A stretch of DNA of 64,000 nt from the NCBI RefSeq assembly GCF_029269745.1, contig NZ_JARJHT010000001.1, forward strand, positions 2,046,001 through 2,110,000, written 5' to 3'. The notes under the pieces are model-generated. The model had not been told where the DNA came from. It saw nothing but the letters and a program-made list of their open reading frames with translations, and did not search any database. Each line of letters opens with the position of its first letter. Position 1 is the first letter of the stretch. This DNA comes from Polluticoccus soli (lineage in GTDB: Bacteria > Bacteroidota > Bacteroidia > Chitinophagales > Chitinophagaceae). Below, in pieces: positions 1-7,329 of this stretch. The translations under genes and the position numbers were made by a program.

Positions 1-365
1 TTTCCTGGAATCATCCGGATGGAGTTTCGTTTGGTCAGTATGATGCTGGCGGTTATACATTCATCAAAGCCAACGAGGATAAGAAGTATATTGATAATAT
101 CGGCATACTGATTTACTCTTTAGATATTGTGGTTGGCAAAGAGTATAAGTTGTTTGACGAAAATTCTGAGGGCGCAGCAGAATATTACCCGGCTGAAGGA
201 GCTAACGGAAATATCTACCTTACTGAATATGGAGGCGGCGTCGTGAAATTCACTCGCTATGATAGCCTCATTGCAGCTGGGACATTTTCCTTTAATGCGG
301 GTAAGAGTTCTGGCGAAGAGGTAAAAATAGCCGAGGGCTTTTTTGATATCTCGTTAAAAGAATAA
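1..365 (+). CDS. DUF6252-like protein, 5'-truncated by window edge
   Basis: The reading frame is open from base 3 to the TAA at 363-365, so this is the C-terminal ~120 residues of a longer protein whose start lies before the window. The GTG at 129 is internal. The tail (AGTFSFNAG..GEEVKIAEGFFDI) closely resembles the tail of the next gene (AGTFMFTGY..GEKVEITEGFFDI), so the two are tandem paralogues 5 bp apart. The pattern 'AGTF.F...GE.V.I.EG.FDI' is what I know from DUF6252-type Bacteroidota lipoproteins of unknown function. The family call is by eye; no function can be assigned. Confidence 0.6.
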   Translation, partial: SWNHPDGVSFGQYDAGGYTFIKANEDKKYIDNIGILIYSLDIVVGKEYKLFDENSEGAAEYYPAEGANGNIYLTEYGGGVVKFTRYDSLIAAGTFSFNAGKSSGEEVKIAEGFFDISLKE

Positions 366-370
366 CAATC

Positions 371-886
371 ATGAAATATTTGCTAGTGATGATGATAAGC
401 TGCCTTGCGATAACGGGCTGCAAAAAGGATAGTGAGAAAATGCCGAAACCAACTCAATCAGGCAAAAACATACTTGCCTGTGAAGTGAATGGGAAAGTGC
501 ACATTTATGAGGGTAAGAGATCGTATCTCAATAGTAATGGAGTGGATGCAGCGCGGATAATAACGGGCAACGACGTTTTTATTGAGATTCATGGCGACAA
601 TGCTGACTATGATGATGATATAGAAATGAGAGTTGTTGTTTACCAGCCCGAACTCAACAAAGAGTATATTTTTTCAAAAGTGGATTCTAAAGACTGGGCT
701 GAATACTATGTGGGACAAAATAGTGATATCCGCTACAAGACTCAAAACAGTTCAGGCTTTATTAAGTTTAGCCGATTTGATCCGTCATCGGTAGCGGGTA
801 CGTTCATGTTTACGGGTTATAACCAGCAAGGTGAAAAAGTTGAGATCACTGAAGGATTTTTTGATATTGTTCCGGAGAATCTATAA
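371..886 (+). CDS. DUF6252-like lipoprotein (tandem paralogue)
   Basis: 171 residues. The N-terminus is a short hydrophobic leader ending in a lipobox (LAITGC, Cys17) followed by charged residues (KKDSEKMPK), so it is probably a lipoprotein. The rest is a soluble beta-rich domain ending in GEKVEITEGFFDIVPE, paralogous to the truncated gene 5 bp upstream. The two are probably co-transcribed. The function of this small-lipoprotein family is unknown. The ATG at 371 is chosen because it gives a complete signal peptide. Confidence 0.75.
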   Translation: MKYLLVMMISCLAITGCKKDSEKMPKPTQSGKNILACEVNGKVHIYEGKRSYLNSNGVDAARIITGNDVFIEIHGDNADYDDDIEMRVVVYQPELNKEYIFSKVDSKDWAEYYVGQNSDIRYKTQNSSGFIKFSRFDPSSVAGTFMFTGYNQQGEKVEITEGFFDIVPENL

Positions 887-914
887 ACCCCAAACGTTTC
901 AACTGCCGTCGTTC

Positions 915-1077
915 ACTGGTTTAAGTGTTAAGCGCAGCGTCACTTAAATCTGAAAAATGGAACGCAGGTCTCTGACCGGCAAATAAGCAATGCAGCCTCA
1001 TTACCGCGCTACTGCCAGACGAAGTCTTGCGTTTTATTGGAAGGATTTAAGTCTCCCTCTGGAAGACTTAAACCAGT
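915..1077 (+). repeat. ~163-bp hairpin-ended repeat, copy 1
   Basis: Begins ACTGGTTTAAG and ends CTTAAACCAGT, a perfect 11-bp terminal inverted repeat. Each end is also a hairpin by itself: TTTAAGTG..CACTTAAA on the left and TTTAAGTCT..AGACTTAAA on the right. Between them lies an ~85-bp core that includes AACGCAGGTCTCTGACC and a distal TTGCGTTTTATTGGA. A second copy in the same orientation, with about 90% identity by eye, lies at 1930-2090. The structure resembles a MITE or REP-like palindromic element. No transposase is present and no target-site duplication is obvious. Confidence 0.85.
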
Positions 1078-1117
1078 AGGGATTTAAGTCTCCCTCTGGA
1101 AGACTTAAACCAGTAGG
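1044..1117 (+). repeat. 37-bp tandem duplication of the repeat's right hairpin
   Basis: The unit from GATTTAAGTCTCCC to ACCAGTAGG (1044-1080) is repeated without change at 1081-1117. It contains the whole right-end hairpin of the larger repeat plus three flanking bases, so copy 1 has two right ends in a row. Copy 2 at 1930-2090 has only one. Confidence 0.9.
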
Positions 1118-1248
1118 GGCCGTACGAGTTGCTGAGGGAAACCCAAACCAATAGCAAGATCAAGGAGGTAGCCTTGATGCCGCCGAATCGCTATGCAGGA
1201 GACTCGGCGGTGACGTAAGTTGGGACAATGCTAAAGGAGCATTATTTA

Positions 1249-1791
1249 TCACTGGCCCCGTGTGGATCGCATTTGCAGAACCATTTTCTGCAATTTGCTA
1301 AGAAATCGTTTTTCTTCTTTAGTCCAGGAATTAATTGAGGGCTTAGTAATTAAAACGCCCGCCTCTTTAAAATTCACATCGTAGCTCGCCCAATACTTAC
1401 TGTCTAATGGGAAAGTGCATAAGTTGTAATCACAGCTTAACAACTTAATTTGAAAGAAAATTTCTTTCGTTTTATAGGTTATTTTTTTTGAAGGCCGTTT
1501 AGACAACAGTTTATCATAGTTAAACTTAACCGATTTGGGCACGACACAATTTTCCTGCGAATCATTGTCTTTATCAAGTGGCAAACCTATTGCAGCTAAA
1601 ATTTTCCGCTCATTAATTGTATCAATAGAATGCAGCTTGTTGTATAACTGATTGAGATCATTGGCGGCATAGTACATGATCACCCAGTGTCCTACCCATA
1701 GATTATTGGCAAAGTCGACCCGAAGAAGATAGTCTGCCTTTGCGTTATGCATGGCCAACAATGACGTCAACAATAAAAACAACTTTTTCAT
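1249..1791 (-). CDS. Secreted orphan protein between two repeat copies
   Basis: 180 residues with a signal peptide (MKKLFLLLTSLLAMHNAKA, cleavage near residue 19). The mature part is lysine-rich with three cysteines (ENCVVP, LLSCDYNLC) and has no motif I recognise. The gene is AT-richer than its neighbours and sits alone between two direct copies of the ~160-bp hairpin repeat. That is the layout expected of a small acquired cassette, or of an insertion hot spot. Function unknown. Confidence 0.6.
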   Translation of the reverse strand: MKKLFLLLTSLLAMHNAKADYLLRVDFANNLWVGHWVIMYYAANDLNQLYNKLHSIDTINERKILAAIGLPLDKDNDSQENCVVPKSVKFNYDKLLSKRPSKKITYKTKEIFFQIKLLSCDYNLCTFPLDSKYWASYDVNFKEAGVLITKPSINSWTKEEKRFLSKLQKMVLQMRSTRGQ

Positions 1792-1889
1792 ATAATGCTT
1801 TCGTCGCCATTCAAGCGTTCTTTCTGAACGGTTTACTAATTCTAGATGTGCAGACTAAGCAAATATACTGGTGAAAATGTACATCGCCA

Positions 1890-1919
1890 GCTTGTTCAAG
1901 CGTCCTTGCTTGAACAAGC
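1890..1919. repeat. Perfect 12-bp inverted repeat (hairpin)
   Basis: GCTTGTTCAAGC, a 6-nt loop (GTCCTT), then GCTTGAACAAGC. A degenerate related sequence (TTCAAGCGTTCTTTCTGAACG) lies about 80 bp upstream, near 1811-1831. It directly precedes repeat copy 2 and may be part of the same repetitive spot. There is no T-run, so it is not a clear terminator. Confidence 0.7.
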
Positions 1920-1929
1920 GAATACTCTT

Positions 1930-2090
1930 ACTGGTTTAGTGTTAAGCACAGCGTCACTTAAATCGGAAAATGGAACGCAGGTCTCTGACCGACAAAAAAG
2001 CAATGCAGCCTCATTACAGCGCTACTGCCAGACGAAGTCTTGCGTTTTATTGGAATGATTTAAGTCTCCCTCTGGAAGACTTAAACCAGT
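1930..2090 (+). repeat. ~161-bp hairpin-ended repeat, copy 2
   Basis: Same element and orientation as 915-1077: it starts ACTGGTTTAG, ends CTTAAACCAGT, and has the same core with scattered substitutions and small indels. An ORF of 70 codons (1846-2058) overlaps it but is not credible as a gene, because it is built from the repeat. With copy 1 it brackets the secreted orphan gene at 1249-1791. Confidence 0.85.
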
Positions 2091-2104
2091 GTGTGGGGAA
2101 ATTG

Positions 2105-2563
2105 CTATTGAAAGATCGCCTGCTCTTCTTTCTTCACAAACTTGTATAGCCGCGATAAATAAACAACAAACATGTTTTCGTTGTCCTTGGTATCGGGCAA
2201 TACAAAATTACCTGTGGGTACTACAGTAAATTCGAGGTTAGGTATCAGTTGTAAACCCATTTTATCTTTTGTCTTATCGTCCGGGATAGCCAGGTAGGTT
2301 GTCAGCTTGCCCAGTCTTGATGCATCCATCAGCGACGGGATAGCATGTACGACAAAATTGTATCGGCCTACGTCAAAGCGCATTTCGTTATTGTCGTTGG
2401 CAAGTTTTACGGTTTCTGGATTCAGATAGCTCAGAACTGCTCCGATCTTAGTGTCGTTATCAGGGTTAAGGATATGGTTGTCGATGGATAGCGTTTTCTG
2501 CAACCGGTCGAGTGCTGCGTGAAGTTTGCCGGAGTCGTGCTGGTATTCTTCATAGCTTTTCAT
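2105..2563 (-). CDS. Hypothetical cytoplasmic protein
   Basis: 152 residues from an ATG at 2563, with no signal peptide or membrane segment. The sequence is soluble and mixed alpha/beta, with an acidic-polar N-terminus (MKSYEEYQHDSGK) and a hydrophobic centre (RYNFVVHAIPSL). I do not recognise the family. It ends 15 bp from repeat copy 2 and is convergent with nothing. Its upstream region (2564-2791) is shared divergently with the L,D-transpeptidase gene. Confidence 0.55.
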   Translation of the reverse strand: MKSYEEYQHDSGKLHAALDRLQKTLSIDNHILNPDNDTKIGAVLSYLNPETVKLANDNNEMRFDVGRYNFVVHAIPSLMDASRLGKLTTYLAIPDDKTKDKMGLQLIPNLEFTVVPTGNFVLPDTKDNENMFVVYLSRLYKFVKKEEQAIFQ

Positions 2564-2791
2564 GTGCGGGCATTTAATATTCTAATGTAAGGATTTTTCA
2601 GGTGCAGCGGGCTTACAGCAGAGCCTGCCCAAAGGTCCAGGTGGGGATGCGTGAACCGGCAGATAATTAAGATTTTGTCTAAGACTTTGGATGTATTGAA
2701 GTTGTAGGTCAATAACACCAACAACAGGGAAACTAAGCACAGCAGGGCTTGGACTTGGCCTAAAATTAGTACCCTTTGATATTGACGCTAA

Positions 2792-3979
2792 ATGATTTTT
2801 ATGAGAAAGGTGATTGTGACGTTGGGGATGGGTATTGCTGGGCTTACCGCTTGTAAAACAAACATTGAACATGCAAAATCGGCTGCTGCTGAGAAGGCTT
2901 ATGTAGCCAAGGCAAGTAAGAAGTACCATAAAAAGAAATCCGACGGTGCCGAGGCTGAATCGGAGATCGACATCAATACCGACCTCGGCTTTTACAGGGC
3001 CATGCTCAGGGACCTGGACATAAGAGAAACCCCGGAGAAAATTAAGTTTCTCCATGCCTGGCAGCAGCGCGAAGATAGCACGGCGCAGAACAACCCCTTC
3101 AATGCCACAGCACATATACCGGGAACCAAAGACTCGAATTATAATACGGGCGGTGTAAGGAACTACCCGACTCGCCAAACTGGCCTGGATGCGACCGTGG
3201 CTATGCTGAGGTCGGGGCATTTTAAAGAGATCTTATCGTTTCTGAAAAAGGATAATGTTACGGCCAACGAGATCACTCATGCTAAAGCGCTTAAAAATTG
3301 GGGCACAGGTCTTGATGAGCTGGTCCAGTCAGCGTACAATAAGATCAATTTTAACACTGCTGCCAAACTGAGCTATGATGTGTTCAAGAAAGCCTACACG
3401 GGTTATATGAACCTTAAAGCAGCAGGTAAAGTACCCTCGAAAAAAGATATCCTGACTGTGGTCGATTTTTCTCAGCGTTCCAGTGAAAAGCGCCTGTGGG
3501 TTATTGACCTGAACAATAACAAGATCGTGTTCAATGACCTGGTAGCGCACGGACAAGGTTCGGGTGATGCCATGGCAACAAAGTTCTCTAATACCAACGA
3601 GTCTCACCAGAGCAGCCTGGGTTTCTATGTAACAGATGATACCTACATTGGCAAGCACGGCAGGTCTCTCCGCGTGAATGGGATGGACCAGGGGTTTAAT
3701 CACTCTGCCCGTAGCCGTGCGGTGGTAGTACACGGAGCGAAGTATGTAAATGCAGCCCGTGCTGCTTCAGGTAGCATTGGCCGTAGCTGGGGTTGCCCCG
3801 CAGTATCTGATGCACTTATTCAGCCGTTGATCAACACGATCCAAGGGGGAACTGTGCTGTTCCTTTATGCACCACAGGAAGATTACCTGAAACACTCGGC
3901 TTGGTTGAACAAGAAACTGGATGAAGGAAAACTGGCGATGCATGCACCGGCACAGGGTAGCAGCGTAGCCTATGCGTAA
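2792..3979 (+). CDS. L,D-transpeptidase-type lipoprotein (YkuD_2 family)
   Basis: 395 residues. The second in-frame ATG (2801) gives a better lipoprotein leader (MRKVIVTLGMGIAGLTAC) and may be the true start. The C-terminal half has the YkuD_2 signature: HGQGSG, a second HGR, VVVHGAKY, then SWGCPAVSD with the presumed catalytic Cys at residue 335. Family knowledge: such enzymes act on peptidoglycan peptides in the periplasm, but the YkuD_2 branch is poorly characterised. The N-terminal half carries NNPFN...GVRNYPT...GLDATV, a pattern typical of lysozyme-like cell-wall hydrolases, without an obvious catalytic Glu nearby. A strong terminator follows at 4005. A near-consensus -7 box (TACCCTTTG, one base too long) lies at 2770-2778. 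Confidence 0.85.
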   Translation: MIFMRKVIVTLGMGIAGLTACKTNIEHAKSAAAEKAYVAKASKKYHKKKSDGAEAESEIDINTDLGFYRAMLRDLDIRETPEKIKFLHAWQQREDSTAQNNPFNATAHIPGTKDSNYNTGGVRNYPTRQTGLDATVAMLRSGHFKEILSFLKKDNVTANEITHAKALKNWGTGLDELVQSAYNKINFNTAAKLSYDVFKKAYTGYMNLKAAGKVPSKKDILTVVDFSQRSSEKRLWVIDLNNNKIVFNDLVAHGQGSGDAMATKFSNTNESHQSSLGFYVTDDTYIGKHGRSLRVNGMDQGFNHSARSRAVVVHGAKYVNAARAASGSIGRSWGCPAVSDALIQPLINTIQGGTVLFLYAPQEDYLKHSAWLNKKLDEGKLAMHAPAQGSSVAYA

Positions 3980-4004
3980 CAATTGAATAGTCTCGATTTT
4001 TTAT

Positions 4005-4037
4005 AAGGCTCTGCAGTAATGCAGAGCCTTATTTTTT
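4005..4037 (+). terminator. Rho-independent terminator of the L,D-transpeptidase gene
   Basis: Perfect 11-bp stem AAGGCTCTGCA/TGCAGAGCCTT (4005-4015/4020-4030) with a GTAA loop, followed by ATTTTTTATTT. Confidence 0.9.
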
Positions 4038-4039
4038 AT

Positions 4040-4085
4040 TTACCTAAGATTTGGATACATCGGAATCTTATGTATCTTTAGGTAA
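4040..4085 (+). promoter_or_regulatory. Candidate PadR operator overlapping the padR promoter
   Basis: Nested dyad directly before padR: outer arms TTACCTAAGAT (4040-4050) and ATCTTTAGGTAA (4074-4085), and inner arms ATACAT (4055-4060) and ATGTAT (4070-4075). The right arm contains TATCTTTA (4073-4080), one base off the Bacteroidota -7 box TAnnTTTG, about 20 bp before the ATG. PadR proteins commonly bind dyads with ATGT/ACAT arms and repress their own operon. A repressor bound here would cover the promoter core. Confidence 0.6.
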
Positions 4086-4099
4086 GTAAAAGGGGCATT

Positions 4100-4441
4100 A
4101 TGATATTTTCGTCTGAACTGATAAAGGGCACGCTGAAGACCATTGTGCTGAAGCTACTGGCCGACAACAAAAAGATGTACGGCTACGAGATAACGCAGAA
4201 GGTAAAGGAACTGACCCTTGAGAAGATACAGATAACCGAGGGGGCGCTGTATCCCACGCTGCACGCGCTGGAAAGTGAAGGCCTGCTGACCACCGAGGTG
4301 GAATATATAGGCAAGCGCGTGCGCAAGTATTACAGCCTTAGCCCCTCGGGCAAGAGTAAGGCCAAAGAGCGCGTAAGCGAGCTGGCTGAGTTTATGGAGA
4401 CCATGCGGTTTTTACTGGACATAAAACCAAGTACCGCCTGA
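4100..4441 (+). CDS. PadR-family transcriptional regulator
   Basis: 113 residues with the PadR winged-helix pattern: LKTIVLKLLADNKKMYGYEI, then EGALYPTLHALESEGLL, then KYYSLSPSGK. This is the small (one-domain plus short helix) PadR subtype, which usually works as a dimeric repressor of itself and a neighbouring membrane-protein gene. Its TGA stop overlaps the ATG of the next gene by one base (TGATG at 4439-4443), indicating translational coupling. AGGGGC about 7 bases before the ATG is a plausible ribosome site. A dyad lies over its promoter. Confidence 0.93.
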   Translation: MIFSSELIKGTLKTIVLKLLADNKKMYGYEITQKVKELTLEKIQITEGALYPTLHALESEGLLTTEVEYIGKRVRKYYSLSPSGKSKAKERVSELAEFMETMRFLLDIKPSTA

Positions 4442-5547
4442 TGTACCGCCTCACAGATGAACAAGTAGACTATGTACTCAACGACATAAGACGTCGTGGC
4501 GTTGGGCTGGAGGACCTGCAGTTAAACCTCCTGGACCATGTCTGCTGCATACTGGAGCAGGAGCTCAAAGACGGCGACGAATTTGAGCGCGCATACCAAC
4601 AAGTGATCCGGCGCTTTTACACCAAAGAGCTAAAAGAGCTGGAAGAGGAAACCATCCAATTGTTAACCTTCAAAAACTATTATGGAATGAAAAGATCGCT
4701 GATAGGAAGCGGGGCATTCTCCGCTATAGTATTTTTCATCGGGTCTATTTTAAAGATCATGCACACGCCGGGTGCAGCTATATGTCTGGTATCGGGCATG
4801 GCTGTATTCAGCCTGGTGTTCCTGCCGCTGGTGTTTTTATTAAAAACAAAAGAAACAGGAAGCACCAGGCAAAAGGTGATCATGGCCGTTGTAACATTAG
4901 TAGGCATACTGTACGTATTATCGGCGATGTTCCTGGTGCAACACTGGCCGGGCGCACGCATCATGTGGTTCAGTACACTGCTGATATCAACGTTCGTGCT
5001 GCTGCCGTTGTATTTCTTCAGCGGCATCCGCAAGCCTGAAACTAAGATGAACACCATTGTTACCACCATCATTTTGCTGGGCGTGCTGGGGGTGCAATTT
5101 ACCATTACTGCTATTCGCCCCTCGCCGCAAACAGAAGGTAAGGTATTTACCTACCTGCAAAGCGAGCAGCTATTGGCTCAGATGCAGCACGATGGCGCCG
5201 CGACGGACAACGTGGCTAATGACATACAGGCTATTTGCTCGGAAATGAAAGGGCTCATAATGCGCGACATGGGTCTGGAGGAACTATCTCCTGGTTTTGA
5301 TCCGCGGGCGATAAGAGAAACCGGGCCAGAGCGTAGCGTTTTTGCCTATGGTAAAGGGCATGACATGCTGCTGACGCTGAAGGAAAAAGTGCAGGAATAC
5401 AACAGCAAACATGCAGACCGGCAGATACCCGTTGCCAATACGATTCTGGATGAGTCCTTTGCACGACAAAACTTTTGCAGTAACCTGTTCGCGCTGAACA
5501 ATATCACGCAATTGCAATTGTTCGTAGCCAGTGGCAAGAAAAGCTGA
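4441..5547 (+). CDS. PadR-coupled membrane protein with GldL-like segments
   Basis: 368 residues. Residues 1-80 are a charged helical cytoplasmic region (LTDEQVDYVLNDI..LNLLDHVCC), similar in style to the helical domains that accompany PadR regulators. Six or so hydrophobic segments follow (about 83-225). Two of them carry the pattern ILKIMHTPGA and LVQHWPGA, like the FKIMHWPGA segment of GldL and its relatives. The C-terminal ~140 residues are soluble and probably extracytoplasmic. Start and stop are firm because of the one-base overlap with padR. The role is unknown. By analogy with other PadR pairs it may sense or respond to membrane stress; that is inference. Confidence 0.75.
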   Translation: MYRLTDEQVDYVLNDIRRRGVGLEDLQLNLLDHVCCILEQELKDGDEFERAYQQVIRRFYTKELKELEEETIQLLTFKNYYGMKRSLIGSGAFSAIVFFIGSILKIMHTPGAAICLVSGMAVFSLVFLPLVFLLKTKETGSTRQKVIMAVVTLVGILYVLSAMFLVQHWPGARIMWFSTLLISTFVLLPLYFFSGIRKPETKMNTIVTTIILLGVLGVQFTITAIRPSPQTEGKVFTYLQSEQLLAQMQHDGAATDNVANDIQAICSEMKGLIMRDMGLEELSPGFDPRAIRETGPERSVFAYGKGHDMLLTLKEKVQEYNSKHADRQIPVANTILDESFARQNFCSNLFALNNITQLQLFVASGKKS

Positions 5548-5568
5548 GCAATAATAAAACCCGATAAC

Positions 5569-5600
5569 AAAAGCCGGCTGATGCCGGCTTTTATCTTTTT
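5569..5600 (+). terminator. Rho-independent terminator of the padR operon
   Basis: 10-bp stem AAAAGCCGGC/GCCGGCTTTT with loop TGAT, followed by ATCTTTTTT. Confidence 0.9.
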
Positions 5601-5683
5601 TAGAAATACAACATTGATAATTTTTTATGCCTGTTAAAAAAACATATAGCAACGGGTAAATTGTTATGCCTTATTTTTAGCAT

Positions 5684-6622
5684 ATGAAACGACTTATTAC
5701 ACTATTCTCACTATTAGCTATCACCGGTTTAGCTAACGCCCAAAATGTGCAGGGCACCATGGAAACCTGGCAGAATTATAATGTTGGTCTCACCTCTTTG
5801 CAAAAGCCGGCGGGCTGGCGTGGCGTAGACTCATTGATCTTTGCGCTGGGGCCATTTGTAAGCCCCGGAACTATTTTTGAAAGGCAATTGTTTCAATCAT
5901 CGACGGTGCACGGCGGCGCGTATGCGGCCCTGTTGTATAATGCCGACCAGGGACCAGATCTAGGCATAGTGCCCGGGTTGATGACCAATGCTAAAGTAAA
6001 TGTGGACATAACCAATCAAACTTTTACCATGACAGGTGGTACGCCTGTCAACATACGTATTGATACTGTAAAAGCGTGGGTGCGCTACCTGCCAAGAGGT
6101 TTGGATGAAGGAGCGATGACAGCTCTTGCCGTGATAACAGGCGCAGGTGCGGGTGGTGCCGATTCAGTAGTGGGAACAGGCTTTGCTCCTATTATGGCAA
6201 GCGGTACATACACCGAAATAATGGCCATTCTTGCATATCCTGATGGCCTTACGCCTAACGCATTGCAGATAACTTTCTCGGGAAGTTCGGATTTTACCAA
6301 CGCGGCTGATAGTTCGGAGCTGTATGTAGACGATGTGACTGCTATTGGTCCGGTGGGTATTAAGGTGCAGCTGTTTAAAGAGCCAGTGGTTGAAGTGTAT
6401 CCTAACCCGGCGAAAAACATTGTTTTTATAAACAATCTGAAATCGGAAGCCGTAACCTTCGAACTGTATAATATCACAGGTGCAAGGGTAATGCGGACGA
6501 ATGCTGCTAAAGGAAAAACCGAGGCTGATATTTCTACGGTAGCAGGTGGCACCTATTTCTTCCAGGTGAAGAACAAAGCCGGTGATATAGTGCAGACAGG
6601 TAAGCTGAACGTAGCGAAGTAA
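5684..6622 (+). CDS. T9SS type A secreted protein (PCMD/CBM-like)
   Basis: 312 residues. The signal peptide ends ..TGLANAQ (about residue 20). The body opens METWQNYNV..PAGW, a start I associate with PCMD-type beta-sandwich proteins of Bacteroidota, and continues as one beta-sandwich of ~200 residues (YVDDVTAIGPVG at its end). The last ~75 residues are a type A sorting domain (VEVYPNPAKNIVFI...GTYFFQVKN...GKLNVAK), which directs export through T9SS and surface attachment or release. No catalytic residues recognised. It converges on the DUF47 gene with a 2-bp gap and no terminator between them. Confidence 0.8.
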   Translation: MKRLITLFSLLAITGLANAQNVQGTMETWQNYNVGLTSLQKPAGWRGVDSLIFALGPFVSPGTIFERQLFQSSTVHGGAYAALLYNADQGPDLGIVPGLMTNAKVNVDITNQTFTMTGGTPVNIRIDTVKAWVRYLPRGLDEGAMTALAVITGAGAGGADSVVGTGFAPIMASGTYTEIMAILAYPDGLTPNALQITFSGSSDFTNAADSSELYVDDVTAIGPVGIKVQLFKEPVVEVYPNPAKNIVFINNLKSEAVTFELYNITGARVMRTNAAKGKTEADISTVAGGTYFFQVKNKAGDIVQTGKLNVAK

Positions 6623-6624
6623 TA

Positions 6625-7266
6625 TCAGCTGTATTTTATCAGCATGGTCTCGATGGTATTCACCGCGTCACTGCTTTTATTCAGCAGCTCTTGTAGCGTA
6701 TCGTACTGATCGATGCGTTTGATGGCAAGAATAACATCGGGGGTACCAGAAAATAAATTTGTAATTGCGGCGTCCAGCAGGTCGCCGCATTTGCTTATTA
6801 TGGACTGCATCTCGTCGCAGGCGTCTGTAAGTCGCGCAAGACCTTTCCTGTTTTTTAGCTGAGAGGTCGTTTCTGCCAGCAGCTTGATGAACTTATAATG
6901 ATGGTCGGAGATGACCTGTATATGCCGGTCAGGTTCCTTCATTGCATAGGTGTGCATTTGCTTACACAGCTTCCAGGTGAAATCGGCTATTTTGTTGAGG
7001 GCAGCCGCGAGCGAGTGTATATCCTCGCGATCGAAAGGAGTGATGAAGTTGCGGCCCAGTTCTGTATTTAGTTTGTGCGTGGTGTATTCGTTCTCTGTTT
7101 CCAGCTCATTCAGTTGCTTCACATATGCATTCAGTATGTGGCGATCCTTTTCATGCGCAGCATGCAGAAACACGCGACTCATCTCTGTAGTAGTGATGGC
7201 CATATCGTTGAACAGCGCATAGAACTTGCTGCTGCCAGGCGAAAGCAGTGTTGCAATTAAGCTCAT
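6625..7266 (-). CDS. DUF47 (PhoU-like) phosphate-transport regulator
   Basis: 213 residues, all helical, with the DUF47 pattern: the GRNFITPFDREDIHSLA motif near residue 70, and a PhoU-like spectrin fold of repeated acidic/His-rich helices. Family knowledge: DUF47 proteins usually sit beside a Pit-type low-affinity phosphate transporter and modulate it. No pit gene is present here. The gene is divergent from a TonB receptor, and the shared 213-bp gap holds two arrays of phased 11-bp TAA repeats. An exact -7 box for this gene (TACATTTG, read on minus) lies at 7283-7290, giving a leader of about 10-15 nt. Confidence 0.88.
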   Translation of the reverse strand: MSLIATLLSPGSSKFYALFNDMAITTTEMSRVFLHAAHEKDRHILNAYVKQLNELETENEYTTHKLNTELGRNFITPFDREDIHSLAAALNKIADFTWKLCKQMHTYAMKEPDRHIQVISDHHYKFIKLLAETTSQLKNRKGLARLTDACDEMQSIISKCGDLLDAAITNLFSGTPDVILAIKRIDQYDTLQELLNKSSDAVNTIETMLIKYS

Positions 7267-7282
7267 GGGCGAAGCGTTGCGA

Positions 7283-7290
7283 CAAATGTA
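7283..7290 (-). promoter_or_regulatory. -7 promoter box of the DUF47 gene
   Basis: Reads TACATTTG on the minus strand, an exact match to Bacteroidota TAnnTTTG, 16 bp before the ATG at 7266. No clear -33 TTG was found at the usual spacing, as might be expected of an activated promoter. Confidence 0.6.
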
Positions 7291-7329
7291 GCGGTGGCGT
7301 TATTCCATTGTATAAACTGCGGCGATAGT

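Larger units (their letters stand above)
887..1248. other. Gene-free stretch carrying repeat copy 1 and a stem-loop
   Basis: No credible ORF. It holds repeat copy 1 (915-1077), a 37-bp tandem duplication of that repeat's right end, and a G/C-rich inverted repeat near 1180-1213 (CCGCCGA...TCGGCGG). A small AATGCT...AGCATT hairpin at about 1227-1243 may serve as the terminator of the minus-strand gene that ends at 1249. Confidence 0.6.

Noticed and set aside
1119-1248. Group II intron or retron remnant beside repeat copy 1
   Set aside because: No reverse transcriptase gene, no domain V-like hairpin and no intron boundary sequence were found.
1846-2058. 70-codon ORF on plus
   Set aside because: Most of it is the 160-bp repeat read in one frame. 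The same frame is interrupted by a stop in copy 1, so it is not under protein-level selection.
2582-3220. 212-codon minus ORF opposite the L,D-transpeptidase
   Set aside because: Shadow of a well-supported gene: no signal, no family, low-complexity basic translation.
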